Source of the DNA: an uncultured Actinomyces sp.
Lineage (GTDB): Bacteria; Actinomycetota; Actinomycetes; Actinomycetales; Actinomycetaceae
Assembly (NCBI GenBank): GCA_902373545.1
Contig: CABKMZ010000106.1
Coordinates: 1-6,322 of the forward strand
Direction of reading: 5' to 3'
DNA length: 6,322 nucleotides
The notes beneath the pieces are model-generated. The model was not told the DNA's origin, ran no database searches, and saw only the letters and a list, made by a program, of their open reading frames with translations. Every line of letters starts with the position of its first letter. Position 1 is the first letter of the stretch. The translations under genes were made by a program, and so were the position numbers. Shown here one piece after another: positions 4,944 to 6,322 of the stretch.

Positions 4944-5048
4944 CGCCCGGGACGCCCGCGCCCGGCAAACCCGAAGGGTGCAGCCGTGCGCGCGGCACCC
5001 CCGGCGGCGCTTGAGAACCTCCCCCGGAGGGCACACGGGGGGCATGAG

Positions 5049-5092
5049 GGAACCCCGACCTCGTCCGTTTGAAGCGGCGAGGTCGGGGTTCC
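5049..5092. terminator. Bidirectional terminator between apeB and ohr
   Basis: GGAACCCCGACCTCG (5049-5063) pairs perfectly with CGAGGTCGGGGTTCC (5078-5092), a 15-bp stem; CCG/CGG can pair in the loop as well. It lies between two convergent genes, 105 nt after the apeB stop and 19 nt beyond the ohr stop, and can serve both. Tails are only weakly T-rich (GTTAAC on the + side). Two weaker GC hairpins precede it: GGGTGC/GCACCC (4976-5000) and CCCCCG/CGGGGG (5021-5041). Confidence 0.75.
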
Positions 5093-5111
5093 GTTAACCG
5101 GACAGGTGTCC

Positions 5112-5543
5112 TCAGAGGGAGGGCACGGCGGTGACGGTGACGGGCACGTTGCCGCGCGTGGCCTTGGAGTAGGGGCACAGCTGGTGGGCGCGGTCGACGA
5201 GGGCTTGGGCGCGGTCGAGTTCGACGCCGGGGATAAAGACCTTGATGTCGGCGGTCAGGGCGAAGGAGTCACCCTCGGGGCCCAGGCCAATGGTGGTGCG
5301 CACGACGGAGTCCTTGGTGTCGATGCCCAGTTCCTTGGCGGCCAGGCCCATGGCGCCTTGGAAGCAGGCACCGTAGCCCATGGCGAAGAGGGCTTCGGGG
5401 TTGGCGCCGTCGCCGGGGCCGCCCAGTTCCTTGGGCATGCGCATGACGTGGCTGATGCCGAGCGCGGGGACGGAGGAGGTGCCGGCGCGGCCGCCCGTGG
5501 AGTCGGCGGTGACGGAGTATGCAATCTTGCTAGGAGTATCCAT
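5112..5543 (-). CDS. ohr: Organic hydroperoxide resistance protein Ohr (OsmC/Ohr family)
   Basis: This 143-residue cytoplasmic thiol peroxidase reduces organic and fatty-acid hydroperoxides with electrons from lipoylated proteins in characterised members. The redox cysteines are C60 in GYGACF and C123 in LCPYSKATRGN. The residues that activate C60 in Ohr are also in place: R19 and E50 (in NPEALFA). The spacing of the two cysteines, the CPYS..TRGN signature and the length favour Ohr over OsmC. The N-terminal half has the family's GR-G-SSVP and lowers to M-MPKELGG. No MarR-type ohrR is next to it in this window, although ohr is often paired with one. A palindrome in its promoter could be an operator. 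It lies 108 bp downstream of the Nudix gene on the same strand but has promoter-like elements of its own. Confidence 0.95.
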   Translation of the reverse strand: MDTPSKIAYSVTADSTGGRAGTSSVPALGISHVMRMPKELGGPGDGANPEALFAMGYGACFQGAMGLAAKELGIDTKDSVVRTTIGLGPEGDSFALTADIKVFIPGVELDRAQALVDRAHQLCPYSKATRGNVPVTVTAVPSL

Positions 5544-5549
5544 ACCCCC

Positions 5550-5578
5550 ATTCCACCACTAGGACTTCAGTCCCGCAA
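5550..5578 (-). promoter_or_regulatory. Candidate ohr promoter with an operator-like palindrome
   Basis: On the - strand TTGCGG (5573-5578), a 17-bp spacer and TGGAAT (5550-5555) lie in order, and TGGAAT ends 6 nt before the ATG. The sequence GGGGGTATG after the hexamer is identical to that at apeB. The spacer holds the inverted repeat GGACT-GA-AGTCC (5562-5573), where a bound repressor would block RNA polymerase. TGGAAT departs from TANNNT, so the hexamer is less certain than the others. Confidence 0.4.
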
Positions 5579-5651
5579 GGGGTTTGACGCAAACACAAGC
5601 ATTTTCGCGCTGGGAGGACGAGGCCGGGGCCGCGCCGCAGGTGATGGGACG

Positions 5652-6173
5652 TCATGCGGTGAGGAAGTCGGCGTCGAGGCGGCCACTCAGGGCCTTGGCG
5701 ACGGCGCGGCGGAAGCGGTCGTTCATGGGCGGGAGCTGGTCGGCCCGGAAGAAGGCGGTCTCGCTGTTTTCGCCGTCGGCGGGGCTGGGCTCGCCGCTCA
5801 CCCACTGCGCGGCGAAGGCCACGTCCAGGTAGGTGGTGACATCACCGTTGGCGTAGGTGACGGGGCCAACGACCTCGACGGACAGGAGGCGGCATACCTC
5901 GATACGCACGTCGGCCTCCTCGAGGGCCTCGCGGGCGGCGGCGATCGCAGGCTCCTCGCCCGGGTCGACGATGCCGGTCACGGGGGTCCAGGCTCCATTA
6001 TCCGAGCGGCGCACGCACAGCATCTCCACCGTCTCAGGCGCGATGGGGGTCTCCCAGTCGATCGGCGCGCATCCCGGCGCGGGGCGCAAGATGACGGCGG
6101 TCGTGCCGGGCATCCACAGGGGTGCGTTGCCGACGTGTCGGCGCAGTTCGAGGACGAAGTCGGGGGTAGCCAT
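5652..6173 (-). CDS. Nudix hydrolase
   Basis: This 173-residue protein hydrolyses a nucleoside diphosphate linked to some group X, in the cytoplasm, using a divalent metal. The Nudix box spans 67-89: G67, E73, R81, E82, E85 and E86 are at the positions required by GX5EX7REUXEEXGU. The metal-binding REALEE core is therefore intact, but the second glycine is aspartate (D88) and the hydrophobic position after RE is alanine (A83). Flanking strands, including an N-terminal VILR strand and the C-terminal SETAFFRADQLPPM segment, fit the fold. Proteins of this size and layout are common in actinobacteria, usually without a known substrate; dNTP, ADP-ribose or a sugar nucleotide are all possible. The start is supported by a -10 hexamer 6 nt upstream. 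It begins 18 nt after the upstream membrane protein's stop, so co-transcription is possible too. Confidence 0.92.
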   Translation of the reverse strand: MATPDFVLELRRHVGNAPLWMPGTTAVILRPAPGCAPIDWETPIAPETVEMLCVRRSDNGAWTPVTGIVDPGEEPAIAAAREALEEADVRIEVCRLLSVEVVGPVTYANGDVTTYLDVAFAAQWVSGEPSPADGENSETAFFRADQLPPMNDRFRRAVAKALSGRLDADFLTA

Positions 6174-6179
6174 GACCCT

Positions 6180-6185
6180 AGTCTA
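6180..6185 (-). promoter_or_regulatory. -10 hexamer of the Nudix gene
   Basis: On the - strand TAGACT is followed by AGGGTC and the ATG at 6173. This is the same 6-nt geometry seen at rlmC, the reductase and apeB, and it predicts a leaderless transcript. It sits just after the stop of the preceding gene (6192-6194). No -35 is visible. Confidence 0.55.
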
Positions 6186-6191
6186 CGGCGC

Positions 6192-6322
6192 TCACAGGAA
6201 GGAGGTGATGACCGGCAGGAGCAGGATTTTGATGATGATCGCGAAGGCGAAGAGCGTCGCGTAGGCGGCCTCGATGCGCTCGTCGGTGACGCGGGCGTCG
6301 GCGGCCTGCAGGACGGCGGGCT
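6192..6322 (-). CDS. C-terminus of a putative membrane protein (partial, 5' end outside window)
   Basis: The last 43 codons are visible, ending at the TGA at 6192-6194. A soluble, acidic stretch (VLQAADARVTDERIEAA) is followed by a hydrophobic run of about 20 residues (FAFAIIIKILLLPVITSFL) that reaches the C-terminus and would fit one membrane-spanning segment with an internal lysine. I do not recognise the family. The frame is open to the window edge, and G/C-ending codons dominate. The Nudix gene begins 18 nt downstream, so the two may be co-transcribed. Confidence 0.7.
   Translation of the reverse strand, partial: PAVLQAADARVTDERIEAAYATLFAFAIIIKILLLPVITSFL

Noticed and set aside
6199..6264. 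A perfect-looking Shine-Dalgarno (AAGGAGGTG) followed by ATG and 18 codons on the + strand.
   Set aside because: It is the reverse complement of codons for the membrane protein's conserved-looking hydrophobic C-terminus, the spacing to ATG is only 2 nt, and the peptide is short with no partner.

Overview
The window is high-GC actinobacterial DNA, probably from an oral-type Actinomycetaceae (Actinomyces/Schaalia-like). This rests on strongly G/C-ending codons, a LAXTG-class sortase signal, and genes whose -10 hexamer sits directly in front of the start codon, as in leaderless actinobacterial transcripts. The genus is an inference; no marker here fixes it.

Layout. Positions 1-149 hold the last 48 residues of a sortase-anchored surface protein, followed by a strong hairpin. 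Then come two + strand genes: the 23S rRNA m5U747 methyltransferase rlmC (229-1386) and a GNAT acetyltransferase (1454-1909) with a terminator behind it. An 848-bp stretch without a credible gene (1910-2757) separates them from an aldo/keto reductase on the - strand (2758-3597). That reductase is divergent, by only 41 bp, from an M18 aspartyl aminopeptidase, apeB (3639-4943). After a bidirectional terminator, three genes lie on the - strand: ohr (5112-5543), a Nudix hydrolase (5652-6173) and the C-terminus of a membrane protein (6192-6322, cut by the window edge).

The genes are mostly housekeeping: rRNA modification, peptide turnover, carbonyl reduction, organic peroxide detoxification and nucleotide clean-up. 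They do not form one pathway. Four of the six complete genes (rlmC, the reductase, apeB, Nudix) have a TANNNT hexamer exactly 6 nt before ATG, and ohr has a weaker version, so leaderless initiation appears to be the rule here. Only the GNAT gene has a conventional leader with a Shine-Dalgarno sequence.

The unusual part is the convergent intergenic region 1910-2757. It contains two adjacent arrays with the same design but unrelated motifs. Array A (2079-2183) has six copies of a GGATAGGTTAT-type motif, three per arm, at an exact 19-bp period around one axis. Array B (2222-2292) has four copies of ATTGCACTA, two per arm, at an exact 20-bp period around one axis. After these come a GC-rich tandem repeat with a 118/128-bp unit, a nested palindrome, and a 21-bp duplication that includes the reductase stop codon. 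The symmetric arrays are the best candidate for something undescribed; their function cannot be read from this sequence alone.
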